NCBI RefSeq assembly: GCF_037120725.1 | Contig: NZ_JBBAXC010000014.1 | Coordinates: forward strand, 62,001 to 126,000 | Source: Bacillus spongiae | GTDB taxonomy: Bacteria > Bacillota > Bacilli > Bacillales > Bacillaceae_K | Length of the DNA stretch: 64,000 nucleotides | Direction: 5' to 3' | Shown: one piece after another, positions 18,052 through 26,656 of the stretch | Layout: every line of letters starts with the position of its first letter | Numbering within the stretch: the stretch's first letter is position 1 | Made by a program: the position numbers and the translations under genes | Notes under the pieces: generated by a model | The model's input: the letters and a program-made list of their open reading frames with translations, nothing else | Told to the model about the DNA's origin: nothing | Databases searched by the model: none

Positions 18052-18399
18052 TCAAAAATTAAAGCCCGAATAAACATAAAATCCACGAAAAGCTACATGT
18101 CCTCCCTCGAATAAACTAAGAACGACCTCTTCCTCTTTATCATTTATAAAGATCATCTTCCCGATGGGCTCAGGCAATTCCCACGTCTCGGTTGTATCTC
18201 TTCGACTTGTATTGATTTTATGAATAATTTTTTTTATTTCATCAGAATCTTTTGTTTCATAAACTATTGCATCTTCTTTATATACTCTCAATAAATGATA
18301 ATTCTCTGATATTAATGCTGTCTTTAGAGGTGCATTACACCCCGCTAATAATAGAATAGAAATTACTAAGATGAAGCCCTTAATGTAATAATGATTCAT
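18052..18399 (-). CDS. Small lipoprotein
   Basis: ATG at 18399 with GGAGGG close upstream; 115 residues. The lipobox LLLAGCN (cysteine at about residue 20) after a hydrophobic stretch marks a membrane-anchored lipoprotein. The rest is a soluble domain with many charged residues (TKDSDEIKKIIHKINTSRRD and LSLFEGGHVAFRGFYVYSG). It has the look of Bacillus lipoproteins of unknown function. Confidence 0.7.
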   Translation of the reverse strand: MNHYYIKGFILVISILLLAGCNAPLKTALISENYHLLRVYKEDAIVYETKDSDEIKKIIHKINTSRRDTTETWELPEPIGKMIFINDKEEEVVLSLFEGGHVAFRGFYVYSGFNF

Positions 18400-18520
18400 A
18401 GTCCCTCCATAATCCATTAAATAGTTTCGTTACTACTAATTATTTCAAGTGAACATTGTTCTGCTAAGGCAAAATAGGCATCACTTAAGTATTTTACTGG
18501 CATACAATTAGCTTATCTTA

Positions 18521-19411
18521 TCAATTTGTTAAAATTTCTTGTATACATTCAATGATAAGATCTGGTCGATCTAGGTATACGGAATGTCCGGAATTTTTCG
18601 CAAAAATCAATTTACTACTTGTTGATAATTTTGCTTGATCCTTTATTAACTCTTCCCATTTTTCTTCAAATATCTTTAACTCCCACTCTGGAATCCCATT
18701 ATTCATTTCTTCTTTTATCACATACTTCTTATCACGACCAATCACCATTAGTGGAACGTCTGGGAATTCACCCAATTGCTTAATCTTTATCGCATCTTTT
18801 TTCCATTGCTGAATCTCGGAAGTCATTGCCCTATATAATAATGGATTAACTTGAAAATCTAATAATCTCTGTTGAATTCTTTCAGGAAACTGACGATGCT
18901 TTTCACTCAAAGAAGGTTTAATTATTTTCTGCAATTGTTCCTTTTCTTTGGACGCATAATTTAGGCATTTTTTAATCCAAGCTTCATCTGAATCTTCATT
19001 TAATACAGGCAATTCTAGCTCATCCAAAACAGTCAATTCGACAGAAGTAGAATCCACCAATATGATTCCAGCTAAACGATCCGGATAGGCTTTGGCAAAG
19101 TGTTGCGCACATAAACCACCATAAGAATGACCTACTAAATAAAAAGGTTCTTTGATTTCAAAATGATGTAGTAAGCGATCCAAATCTTGGACAGTAGTTT
19201 CTGTGTTTCGTATTCCATTGCCAAGTTCACTTTGACCAAGTCCAGGTCGATGAAACGTTAGCATTCTATTGTTCTTACTCAACATTTCAATAACTTCATG
19301 CCACTCATCAAAAGAACAGCCCATTCCTGTTAATATCACAATTAATGGGCCGGTATTACCTTTGTATTGCACTTCTACGTTATGATTGTTTATTAATATA
19401 CGCTGATTCAT
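18521..19411 (-). CDS. Alpha/beta hydrolase
   Basis: Start at the ATG at 19411 (296 residues) with an AAAGGA site. The alpha/beta hydrolase fold is shown by the oxyanion region ILTGMGCSFDEWHEV, nucleophile elbow LVGHSYGGLCAQ (Ser), acid region VPLMVIGRDKKY (Asp) and catalytic His in KNSGHSVYLDRPD. The substrate is unknown; esterase or haloperoxidase-like relatives are possible. The next gene on this strand, upstream, is a GNAT gene with no clear terminator between. Confidence 0.85.
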   Translation of the reverse strand: MNQRILINNHNVEVQYKGNTGPLIVILTGMGCSFDEWHEVIEMLSKNNRMLTFHRPGLGQSELGNGIRNTETTVQDLDRLLHHFEIKEPFYLVGHSYGGLCAQHFAKAYPDRLAGIILVDSTSVELTVLDELELPVLNEDSDEAWIKKCLNYASKEKEQLQKIIKPSLSEKHRQFPERIQQRLLDFQVNPLLYRAMTSEIQQWKKDAIKIKQLGEFPDVPLMVIGRDKKYVIKEEMNNGIPEWELKIFEEKWEELIKDQAKLSTSSKLIFAKNSGHSVYLDRPDLIIECIQEILTN

Positions 19412-19507
19412 AGTCCTTTTCCCCTCATACATTAAAAAATCCATTTTAAACCTTCTGAAAAACGCTGATACTGATGAGAACTTAATATGGAAATAACTAC
19501 CTATCTT

Positions 19508-19939
19508 CTATACTATTTTCCATTCCATTAAATACTCAACTTCAGAAGTCCCTTTATCTAATTGTTCTTCTTTTTTTATAAAACCATTTCTCCTATAAAA
19601 ATGAACGGCTTGATCATTCTTCTTGTATACTTTCAATTGTATACTTTCCCTTTTTTCTTTTATAAAGTTTAATAACTCTTTTCCATATCCCTTTCCTTGA
19701 TGTTTTATATCAATAAACAATGCAGCCAAATAGTTATCGACCATTGAGATGAAACCGACCACTTCTTCCTCGAGGCAAATAACATAGTTTTCAGATAGAG
19801 GAAAGTATTTTTCTTTCATCTCATTTTGTTGAGATTTCCAATAATCCTTTTTTATAAAATCATGTGCCAATAATGAACCTTGATACCATATATCTATCAT
19901 TTTATCGATTTCTATCCCTTTACTCGCTCTGATTTTCAT
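19508..19939 (-). CDS. GNAT family N-acetyltransferase
   Basis: 143 residues. Acetyl-CoA binding motif A is visible as ALFIDIKHQGKGYGKELLNFI (Q-x-x-G-x-G), followed by LKVYKKNDQAVHFYRRNGF, the typical motif B. The N-terminal part (IDKMIDIWYQGSLLAHDFI) resembles YjaB-like acetyltransferases. The acceptor substrate is unknown. Confidence 0.85.
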   Translation of the reverse strand: MKIRASKGIEIDKMIDIWYQGSLLAHDFIKKDYWKSQQNEMKEKYFPLSENYVICLEEEVVGFISMVDNYLAALFIDIKHQGKGYGKELLNFIKEKRESIQLKVYKKNDQAVHFYRRNGFIKKEEQLDKGTSEVEYLMEWKIV

Positions 19940-20056
19940 TTTGTTCCCCTCTATTCTTCATGACTTCATTTCAATTCCCCAAAAAGCTCACAAGGAATGT
20001 GAGAAGCCACTTATATATATATCTATTCTACGCAGGAATTAGTAATGGATATCTAG

Positions 20057-20269
20057 TTACTTCCTTTTGACAATAATCATTCGTTCCACAATAAAACCAA
20101 CGATTATGCCAATCACAATTGGAAGTAGAGCAATCTCGGTATTTAAATTTGGGCCCTCGTAAAGTTTGAATTCGAATATAGAAATATCAAATATATAGCC
20201 CATCAAATAAAGTAAAAACATTGTTGCGAACGACAATAATAATGGCAACCATAACGGTTTTCTCACCAT
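20057..20269 (-). CDS. Small membrane protein, two TM segments (70 aa)
   Basis: The ATG at 20269 has AGGAGG at correct spacing, so I use it and not the upstream in-frame start. Hydrophobic segments at about residues 5-26 and 45-63 flank an acidic loop (FEFKLYEGPNLNTE), and the tail is basic (ERMIIVKRK). First of four small genes on this strand from 20.0 to 21.4 kb. No family recognised. Confidence 0.6.
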   Translation of the reverse strand: MVRKPLWLPLLLSFATMFLLYLMGYIFDISIFEFKLYEGPNLNTEIALLPIVIGIIVGFIVERMIIVKRK

Positions 20270-20345
20270 ATTACCTCCTATTCTTTCATTTCTACAGTTC
20301 AACATTTGAAAAGTGGCTAGCCTACAACTATATTGGTCACCAGAT

Positions 20346-20603
20346 TTATAATTTATCAGGTACAGAACCATCTTCTTCTCTTAACTGTTCTGTCATTTTA
20401 ATAAGGTCCTTATAATTAGTTATTAAATCTGTAACACATTGCTCGCTTGTATATTCACCATTACCATTTTGAACAATGTCTAATCTAGCATAGATTAGTT
20501 TTAGAAAAGCCTTTGCATGCGCTTCTTGCAAATCATCTACATTTTTCAGTACGTCATCAATACGCTTGACCGCTTCCTCACTAGCTAGATTACTCTTAAA
20601 CAT
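20346..20603 (-). CDS. Small soluble helical protein (85 aa)
   Basis: A charged, helix-rich protein (EEAVKRIDDVLKNVDDLQEAHAKAFLKLIYARL), without membrane segment or signal. The start is the ATG at 20603 with GGAGAGATTTAA upstream. It ends shortly before the next small membrane gene. Function unknown. Confidence 0.55.
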   Translation of the reverse strand: MFKSNLASEEAVKRIDDVLKNVDDLQEAHAKAFLKLIYARLDIVQNGNGEYTSEQCVTDLITNYKDLIKMTEQLREEDGSVPDKL

Positions 20604-20701
20604 TTAAATCTCTCCAATCATTAATTTGAAGACCTGTTATTCAGTGAATGCAACAGATAGCTTAAAGTTCCTCTTTCCCCAAATTATTAAAAATAAGTAA
20701 A

Positions 20702-21010
20702 TTAACACTCTCTTTCGTTTTCATTCTCCATCCTTTTATAATAAATCCGTAAACTAACAAATATTATTAACCCAATGGTTCCACCAAAGATGTATACTCC
20801 ATCCCAATTTTCAGAACTTCCAGTCAGTAACCAAGCTTGATAAGGAATGAAAATTATAGCTAATACGATTAGACAGCCCCAAAAAAGAGAAATTACATTT
20901 TGTTTAGCTTCTTGTAATATGGTACTTCTCCTAGAATATTTAATTTTGGATAACCTATGCAAAGAGAATAGCCATACAATCATAGCAATACTAAGTAATA
21001 TAAAGTTCAT
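20702..21010 (-). CDS. Small membrane protein (102 aa)
   Basis: Three hydrophobic segments (about residues 1-16, 40-60 and 72-89) separated by basic loops such as RLSKIKYSRRS. The C-terminus is charged (KRMENENEREC). GAGGTAA is near the ATG. Not recognised. Confidence 0.55.
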   Translation of the reverse strand: MNFILLSIAMIVWLFSLHRLSKIKYSRRSTILQEAKQNVISLFWGCLIVLAIIFIPYQAWLLTGSSENWDGVYIFGGTIGLIIFVSLRIYYKRMENENEREC

Positions 21011-21104
21011 TTCAATTACCTCTATAGATTATTTTCTTAATGAGTAAACCAATTGCCAATACCTTGTAGAGTGTCGCTACACTGGCGGTAAAGAAAAGAC
21101 TTCT

Positions 21105-21377
21105 TTAGTTTCCGTCTTTACTTTGGGTTACTGGAATATACTTTGTGAAATATGCACCTAAAATGAACAAAAAAGCAGTAAACGACCAAGTCAATAACTC
21201 CCTATAGTCAAACCAATAAGCTAAAAGATTAATTACAGTTACAAGAAGAAAACAAATTGCAGATAAAGCACTTTTAATTCCTGTGATACCAGCTTTTTTT
21301 CTTTTTTGAACCACAAATACTATGGAAAAAATAAGAGTAATGACAACTAGTATTGTAGATAGAATTATCGGTATCAA
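21105..21377 (-). CDS. Small membrane protein (90 aa)
   Basis: Three hydrophobic segments (about residues 3-24, 38-53 and 62-79) with a basic patch QKRKKAGITGIKS between the first two. AAAGGAGG precedes the ATG. It recalls small inner-membrane proteins of Bacillus with no known role. Confidence 0.58.
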   Translation of the reverse strand: MIPIILSTILVVITLIFSIVFVVQKRKKAGITGIKSALSAICFLLVTVINLLAYWFDYRELLTWSFTAFLFILGAYFTKYIPVTQSKDGN

Positions 21378-21505
21378 TTGGTTTTCCTCCTTTCAATAGC
21401 ATATTAAAGAACTCCTTAATTAACATACGTTTTAAAACTAATTATGTTTCTAAAGAAATTCTTTATTGGTCTTTAGTTTCCTACATTTCATCAATATCCA
21501 TCGCT

Positions 21506-22402
21506 TTATACATAAATAGAAAAATCACTTACTCCTGCATATGGTTTATTACCTTTAATATTGTCATTCAAGTTATCTAAGGTGTACTGTTGCCAATTTC
21601 CCAAATTATTTAAATCCCATTTAGTAATAAATAATTGATATAGGAAAATTTCACGTAATTTTAGAAAAATAGGTATTTGTTTAATGATATCTTCATGCAG
21701 GAAATTCTCTGATTTGTATCCGTTAAAGAAATGAGTCATGAACTCCTGGGTAAAATAATCCTGATTGTCATTGAAAGAGCTATTCTGCCAATAAGCATGA
21801 TAGAATACTACAGCCAAATCTTGTGCAAACCAATTAAATGAACATTCATCAAAATCAATCGTAACAAGAGAGTCATTTTGATCCATAATTATGTTCCCTT
21901 GATGAAAGTCATTATGTATTAGTCCAAATGTGTCTACCGTTTTTTTATAGAGTAATAGGTTATTCATAAAATTATTATAATGCCCCTTTAGCCAAGGGGA
22001 TAATTTATGTCTAATTTCAAACACATCCGTGGTTTCAGAGGTCCATACCGGTCGTTCAATAGCACTAACCTTAAAGTTTTTAGATAATGCATGCATTCTC
22101 CCTAAAATTCTCCCGAGTTCCTCAAATGTACAGCCATTCCAGTGGGAATCCTTTGTTACATCAAGTTGCGTACCCTTAATAAATTCGAAATATGTCCACA
22201 AACACTCAGTTTTATCTTCAACTTTATCCACGCTTGGTACTTCAACCCCATTGTTTTTTAAATATTTCATCCATTCTATTTCCTGCACGATCCTTGCTTT
22301 GGTTTTTCTTTTTTCAGATATTCTTACAACTTTATCTATAGACGGGATGTAAAAAACTTCATTATGAAATCCCCCGTTCAACCTTATGTAACTCTTTTCC
22401 AA
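21506..22402 (-). CDS. Aminoglycoside phosphotransferase/choline kinase-like protein
   Basis: 298 residues with the APH kinase fold. The N-lobe shows NEVFYIPSIDKVVRIS and IEWMKYLKNNGVEVPSV. The catalytic loop is LIHNDFHQGNIIMD (Asp, Asn), and the metal-binding Asp follows in LVTIDFDECSFNWFAQDLA. This pattern is shared by antibiotic kinases and small-metabolite kinases (homoserine, methylthioribose, choline). A resistance role should not be assumed. GGAGG precedes the ATG. Confidence 0.85.
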   Translation of the reverse strand: MEKSYIRLNGGFHNEVFYIPSIDKVVRISEKRKTKARIVQEIEWMKYLKNNGVEVPSVDKVEDKTECLWTYFEFIKGTQLDVTKDSHWNGCTFEELGRILGRMHALSKNFKVSAIERPVWTSETTDVFEIRHKLSPWLKGHYNNFMNNLLLYKKTVDTFGLIHNDFHQGNIIMDQNDSLVTIDFDECSFNWFAQDLAVVFYHAYWQNSSFNDNQDYFTQEFMTHFFNGYKSENFLHEDIIKQIPIFLKLREIFLYQLFITKWDLNNLGNWQQYTLDNLNDNIKGNKPYAGVSDFSIYV

Positions 22403-22842
22403 GTTGCCCCCTCCTTTTCACGAGGATATGTAAAAGATTGATTCAATTTCTTCTTATAAAATTCGTTTAACCAATAAAGATGGTCTTTGATAGCAATCAT
22501 TGATTTTTACTATTCTGCTTCGGTCTTTTAAGGATACCCCTTCACAATTTCTACCTCATTTTATCATATTTATCCAAATCATTTTCCCCATTACATGACC
22601 CTTTTCTTAAAAAACAAGATTGTCGTTTAGCTTTTTCGGTATAGACTCATGGGCTTATTAGTTTCTTTAGTTAAAGAATAGAAGATATGAGAAGGGACTG
22701 GCTGTTATATTAAAAATAACCTTTCCGATAGCCTCTGAACATGATTTCCTTAATAGTTCTGTTAACCACGTAAAAACACACCACGCTATGAAATCGTGAT
22801 GTGCTTTTTTACAACAATATAACTACTAAGTGAATGATATTC
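22403..22842. other. Gene-free stretch with one terminator
   Basis: About 440 bases without a convincing ORF. Apart from the terminator at its right end nothing notable was seen. Confidence 0.5.
22772..22811 (-). terminator. Terminator of the DJ-1-like gene
   Basis: CACACCACG (22777-22785) pairs with CGTGATGTG (22795-22803) with one G-U pair. T runs occur at both ends, so it can act in both directions. Confidence 0.7.
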
Positions 22843-23475
22843 TCACCTATTAAGTGAATTCATTAACTGAAAGAAGTATTCAGGTTTATGAGTTTTGTTT
22901 AAGTTATACCATGAATGTAATGTATCCGGTGCAAATACCTTCATCGTTTTCAGTACTTCCATCGCAAATTCTAAAGGAGCAGTTCCTGATGCAGTAATCA
23001 AATTCCCATCAGATACTACAGGTCCCTTTTCGTGAAACTCTTCTCCTTTATATTTGGGGCAAACCATTTTAATATACTCTAAATGATTGCTTGTATGCTT
23101 TCTAGCATCTAGGTACCCCCTATTTGCTAATCCCTCCGTAGCGCCACATATTGCAGCAACAGTTGTACCAAGCTCCAAAGCTTCACCCGTTTTTTTCAAA
23201 ATGGATTGATGAATATCTTCTCCCCACGTATCCCCTCCAGGTAAAATTAAAAGATCTTTACTCTCAAGAGTACACTCATCAACCGTAATATCTGGTTTTA
23301 TACTTAGTCCCCCCATCGTAGTAATAGATGCTTTAGTCGTTCCTATTGTCACTACTTTTCGTCGGGTTAACCCTTTTTTGAAATACCTTCCTTTATTTAG
23401 TTCAGCAATTAAATATCCATATTCCCAGTCTGACATTGTATTAAATACATATAAGTATGCTTTTTTTGCTTCCAT
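22843..23475 (-). CDS. DJ-1/PfpI family glutamine-amidotransferase-like protein
   Basis: The ATG at 23475 (210 residues) has GGAG nine bases upstream. The nucleophile elbow is AAICGATEGLANRG with the reactive Cys; LLILPGGDTW is the conserved oxyanion loop. It belongs to the same superfamily as YfkM but to a different, longer subgroup with the C-terminal region HSWYNLNKTHKPEYF. It lies just downstream of a WYL-domain regulator, but a terminator between them argues for separate units. Confidence 0.82.
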   Translation of the reverse strand: MEAKKAYLYVFNTMSDWEYGYLIAELNKGRYFKKGLTRRKVVTIGTTKASITTMGGLSIKPDITVDECTLESKDLLILPGGDTWGEDIHQSILKKTGEALELGTTVAAICGATEGLANRGYLDARKHTSNHLEYIKMVCPKYKGEEFHEKGPVVSDGNLITASGTAPLEFAMEVLKTMKVFAPDTLHSWYNLNKTHKPEYFFQLMNSLNR

Positions 23476-23515
23476 TCCATAACACTCCATTCTAAATTGA
23501 TATAGCCTATTATAA

Positions 23516-23553
23516 AATAACTTCCCTGACAGCTAACGTCAGGGAAGTTATTT
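23516..23553 (-). terminator. Terminator of the WYL regulator gene
   Basis: AATAACTTCCCTGAC (23516-23530) and GTCAGGGAAGTTATT (23538-23552) form a perfect 15-bp stem. It overlaps the last codons of the regulator gene, ending that transcript before the DJ-1-like gene. Confidence 0.82.
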
Positions 23554-24513
23554 TACTTGATGAAATTTAATTAATTCCGACAGAACTTCAACCAATTTCT
23601 TCTTAAGACTTACCGGCTCAATAATTTGAATAGATTTACCATATGGTAATAGTAAATGAGGTACATATGCATGTATCAAATTTTCTTCAAGTAAAAATAC
23701 TGCTTGATTTGGCGTTCGCTCTTGTAAATAATGCCCCAAAAACCAATGTTGGCAAATATCACCTAAGGCCTTAGGATTTCCATTAATAACTAAAGAAGTA
23801 ATCCGTTCCTTATCCTCTATAGTTGGAAGGAGGTTTTTCATAAAAAAATCACGTGCTGAAAAATTTGCTGGCCGACTAAACGTTTTTTCGGTTAGCATTA
23901 GATTTTCCATTCGATCTACTCTGAAACTACGAATATCATTCCTAAGATGACAAAAACCAATCACATACCACTTATCATTCCAATAAATAATTCTGTACGG
24001 ATCAACTGACCTATACTTTGTTGGCTCTTTTCCAGTTTTATTGTATCGAATTTTCACAGTGAATCCGCCTGCTACAGCCTGTTCCAACTCCTTCAAATAG
24101 GGTTCCAGAGAGAGCGAGCTCCATCTACTTATTACTTCAAGACTCGTTACATGTTGGTTTATCTTTGTTTCCTGCTCTTGATTTGAATATTTACTTAGCT
24201 TTGAAATAGCTCTATTTAGAGCTTCACCTCCATAATATCCCGCTTCTTCTGCAAAAACAGCAGCGTGAAATAAGGAGGTTTTCTCTTCATAATCAAAGAA
24301 AAGAGGCGCATCAATAAAATGGTTTAATAATGTATAACCACCATTATGTCCAGTGTGTGCAATTATAGGTACACCGCTTGTTGATAGTGTATCAATATAA
24401 CGATATACCGTCCTAATATTGATCTCTAGCTTTTCTGAAATTTGTTTGGCCGTAATTTTTTCACCTGAACGAAGCATCCAGAGAATGGCTAATATATTGT
24501 CAATTTTCGGCAT
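23548..24513 (-). CDS. HTH and WYL-domain transcriptional regulator (YafY-like)
   Basis: Start at the second ATG (24513, 321 residues), which has GAGGTGG six bases upstream. The N-terminal winged helix (ILAILWMLRSGEKITAKQISEKLEINIRTVYRYIDTL) is the DeoR/HTH_11 type. The middle part has the WYL signature around DPYRIIYWNDKWYVIGFC and RSFRVDRMENL; a WCX-type C-terminal domain follows. Such proteins respond to small ligands or nucleic acids. The target is unknown; the neighbouring DJ-1-like gene is a candidate. Confidence 0.88.
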   Translation of the reverse strand: MPKIDNILAILWMLRSGEKITAKQISEKLEINIRTVYRYIDTLSTSGVPIIAHTGHNGGYTLLNHFIDAPLFFDYEEKTSLFHAAVFAEEAGYYGGEALNRAISKLSKYSNQEQETKINQHVTSLEVISRWSSLSLEPYLKELEQAVAGGFTVKIRYNKTGKEPTKYRSVDPYRIIYWNDKWYVIGFCHLRNDIRSFRVDRMENLMLTEKTFSRPANFSARDFFMKNLLPTIEDKERITSLVINGNPKALGDICQHWFLGHYLQERTPNQAVFLLEENLIHAYVPHLLLPYGKSIQIIEPVSLKKKLVEVLSELIKFHQVK

Positions 24514-24697
24514 ATACATCCACCTCTATTTAGGAATCTATTCACTATCATTTACGTAAATTTTACCGTATTTATCACTTACAATTAACTAATTTTCATA
24601 AAATATATTCAATGATTAATATTACAGTATGAAAACAACACAATTCCGACATAGTAATAACAGTGGATAAATCAGTATTGGAAAAGTAGGTGAATAA

Positions 24698-24922
24698 ATG
24701 ACTGAAGAACAAATGGAAGAAGTATTTTCTTACTATGGGTACGATGACCTTTATAAGCGGTTCAAATATCCTCTTTATGTTAGTGGGCTTTTGGATGACG
24801 TAGAAGAAGAACAATTAGAAGATTTTTTTGAAGAATTCACCATTGAACATCCTCATTTATTTTTTGATGAATTTAAATATTGGCTATCCTATTTTCTAGT
24901 GTTCAAAAAAAATTTTAGTTAA
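24698..24922 (+). CDS. Small acidic hypothetical protein (74 aa)
   Basis: ATG at 24698 after AGGTGAATAA. The product is highly acidic and aromatic (EEVFSYYGYDDLYKRF; DDVEEEQLEDFFEEF) with no signal peptide. Not recognised. Codon use is normal and the start site reasonable, but the gene stands alone. Confidence 0.55.
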   Translation: MTEEQMEEVFSYYGYDDLYKRFKYPLYVSGLLDDVEEEQLEDFFEEFTIEHPHLFFDEFKYWLSYFLVFKKNFS

Positions 24923-25005
24923 TAAAGTGGGATTTGCACTGTGAGAATGGTAATGTAGGCAAGAAGGTGGTGACTTGTATTCGTCTTCAATTCGAATCCT
25001 CCAAA

Positions 25006-25038
25006 CAAAAGAGGCGATGTTGAGCATTGCTCTTCTTG
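25006..25038 (-). terminator. Terminator of the aldo/keto reductase gene
   Basis: On the minus strand AAGAGCAATGC pairs imperfectly with CATCGCCTCTT (TCAA loop), followed by TTTGTTT. Confidence 0.6.
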
Positions 25039-25041
25039 AAA

Positions 25042-26094
25042 TCATAGACTCTTTCCATTTATACGATTTTGAAATACTCTAATGGTTTCCATGTTTTCTT
25101 TAATATGTTCATTTCTCTTCATGCCAACCATTGTGGATAAGATTCCTTTCATTTGAATAACCTCAAGTAACATTGATTGGGAACTACTTCCTTCGTCAAT
25201 TAGCTTACCTAAATGAAAGGGGGCACTTGTGATAGAAAAAAGACCTAGCTTCTCCGCTGCTTCAACGACGGTTACCCAGTGATGATTCACTTTCTGATTC
25301 TTCATCCTCACCCCGTTGTTTATCTTTCGGTTTAGCGGGAATTGAATAAACCGAAAATGATGACTGTTCCCTGCCAAACGTTTAGCTATATTCACTACCT
25401 TTTCGAGCGAAATATAACCATGTTCATTTGGATTAGTAAGTAACCCTAACCAAGTAGCAAGACCATAATATTTTATATGACCCATTTGAACTTGGGTTTC
25501 GAAAAACGCAAAAAGTGTTTCGAGTTGTGAATAAAAAACTTCGGACCCAAGGGTCATCATGGAGATTTCTGGATTATGAACATAATAGATGTCAATGGTC
25601 TCAAGATTAAGATGGTTCTTACTCTTATGAATAGCAAATTCGTAATAAGCTGGGGCTAACACATGACGATGGTGATCGACTATTGATAAATCAGCTTCCG
25701 TAATAATTCCACCTTCAATTAAAACCTTTTGTAAATAGTCTATTGGAACAAGATTAGCCTCAATATCCCCCGCGATAATCCCTGCTTTTGTTGAGACGAC
25801 AACATCCTCACGCTTAATAAGTTTTCGTTCAATCAACGATGTTAACACATAACCTACATCTCTTTCCGATTTCATTCCGCGATAATTTATCGCTGTATCA
25901 ATAACATTCAGCCCTTTACGTAAGCCATATTCAATTCCTTTACAATAAAGTGCTGAATCATTTTCGTTCATATCACCTAAATGGGTCCCTAAGCCAATGG
26001 AAGAAGTGTAAAACATCGGTGTGGTTCGATAAAATTGATTGAATCGTGTCACGTATTCCTTCGTACCATTTAATGAAGCATAACCAGAAATCAT
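25042..26094 (-). CDS. Aldo/keto reductase family oxidoreductase
   Basis: ATG at 26094 (350 residues) after GGGGGG with normal spacing. The AKR barrel is recognised by IGLGTHLG at strand 1, the catalytic Asp/Tyr pair in NVIDTAINYRG, the Lys in VVVSTKAGI and the His in IDIYYVHNPE. The region between strands 3 and 4 is longer than usual (IIAGDIEANLVPIDYLQKVL onward). NADPH-dependent reduction of an aldehyde or ketone is expected; the substrate is unknown. Confidence 0.85.
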   Translation of the reverse strand: MISGYASLNGTKEYVTRFNQFYRTTPMFYTSSIGLGTHLGDMNENDSALYCKGIEYGLRKGLNVIDTAINYRGMKSERDVGYVLTSLIERKLIKREDVVVSTKAGIIAGDIEANLVPIDYLQKVLIEGGIITEADLSIVDHHRHVLAPAYYEFAIHKSKNHLNLETIDIYYVHNPEISMMTLGSEVFYSQLETLFAFFETQVQMGHIKYYGLATWLGLLTNPNEHGYISLEKVVNIAKRLAGNSHHFRFIQFPLNRKINNGVRMKNQKVNHHWVTVVEAAEKLGLFSITSAPFHLGKLIDEGSSSQSMLLEVIQMKGILSTMVGMKRNEHIKENMETIRVFQNRINGKSL

Positions 26095-26189
26095 ATTTAT
26101 TCCCCCCTTTATGTTCTTCAATACTATAAAGGAAGAAAAAAACCATTTAAAGACTGAATATTACGTTTTTTATATGGTATAATTAAAAT

Positions 26190-26230
26190 ATAAGAACCAG
26201 GGCCTTTATTCGCCGTGGTTCTTATTATTT
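26190..26230 (-). terminator. Terminator at the end of the metallophosphoesterase operon
   Basis: AAGAACCA and TGGTTCTT flank a GC-rich imperfect inner stem; on the minus strand T-rich sequence follows. It closes the five-gene operon to its right. Confidence 0.65.
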
Positions 26231-26303
26231 ATATATCATTTTTTGAATTTCTCACCTATCAATCACTTCATCTAATTGCCACTCCAAAACAAAATAATGG
26301 CCC

Positions 26304-26642
26304 TTACCAACTATAATATAAATCCTTCTCATCATTTGGCTGTGGGACCATAATTTCTACCTTTCTAACTTTAAGTAAGCCTGGTTGAAATGTTGTCCCA
26401 GCTTCATTAGTAAATAAACGATAAGCAATACTAGTTTTACCTCTAGGAAGGTAATTCATATGATAAGTGTATTCTTCATCTACAGTAATGATAGCATTTT
26501 CCCAGACAAAATGATCACCATTTTCAATAATAAGGTGGTCATTAGTAGATTGAATCGTAGCCAACAACATCGGTTTGGTTTGATTTCCACACCCTTGAAG
26601 GATGATCGTACAGATCAAACATATGAGCGCAGTTTTCTTCAT
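26304..26642 (-). CDS. Small lipoprotein, last gene of the metallophosphoesterase operon
   Basis: 112 residues. MKKTALICLICTIILQGCGN is a lipoprotein signal with the lipobox cysteine at about residue 18. The mature part looks like a small beta domain (HLIIENGDHFVWENAIITVDEEYTYHM). It starts 14 bases after the stop of the membrane-anchored phosphoesterase-like gene, so it is co-transcribed and probably works with it outside the membrane. No family recognised. Confidence 0.72.
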   Translation of the reverse strand: MKKTALICLICTIILQGCGNQTKPMLLATIQSTNDHLIIENGDHFVWENAIITVDEEYTYHMNYLPRGKTSIAYRLFTNEAGTTFQPGLLKVRKVEIMVPQPNDEKDLYYSW

Positions 26643-26656
26643 AATTTGTCCCTCAT

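Noticed and set aside
21506-22402. Aminoglycoside-resistance gene
   Set aside because: The APH fold is shared with many metabolite kinases and nothing in the context supports resistance, so only the fold is reported.
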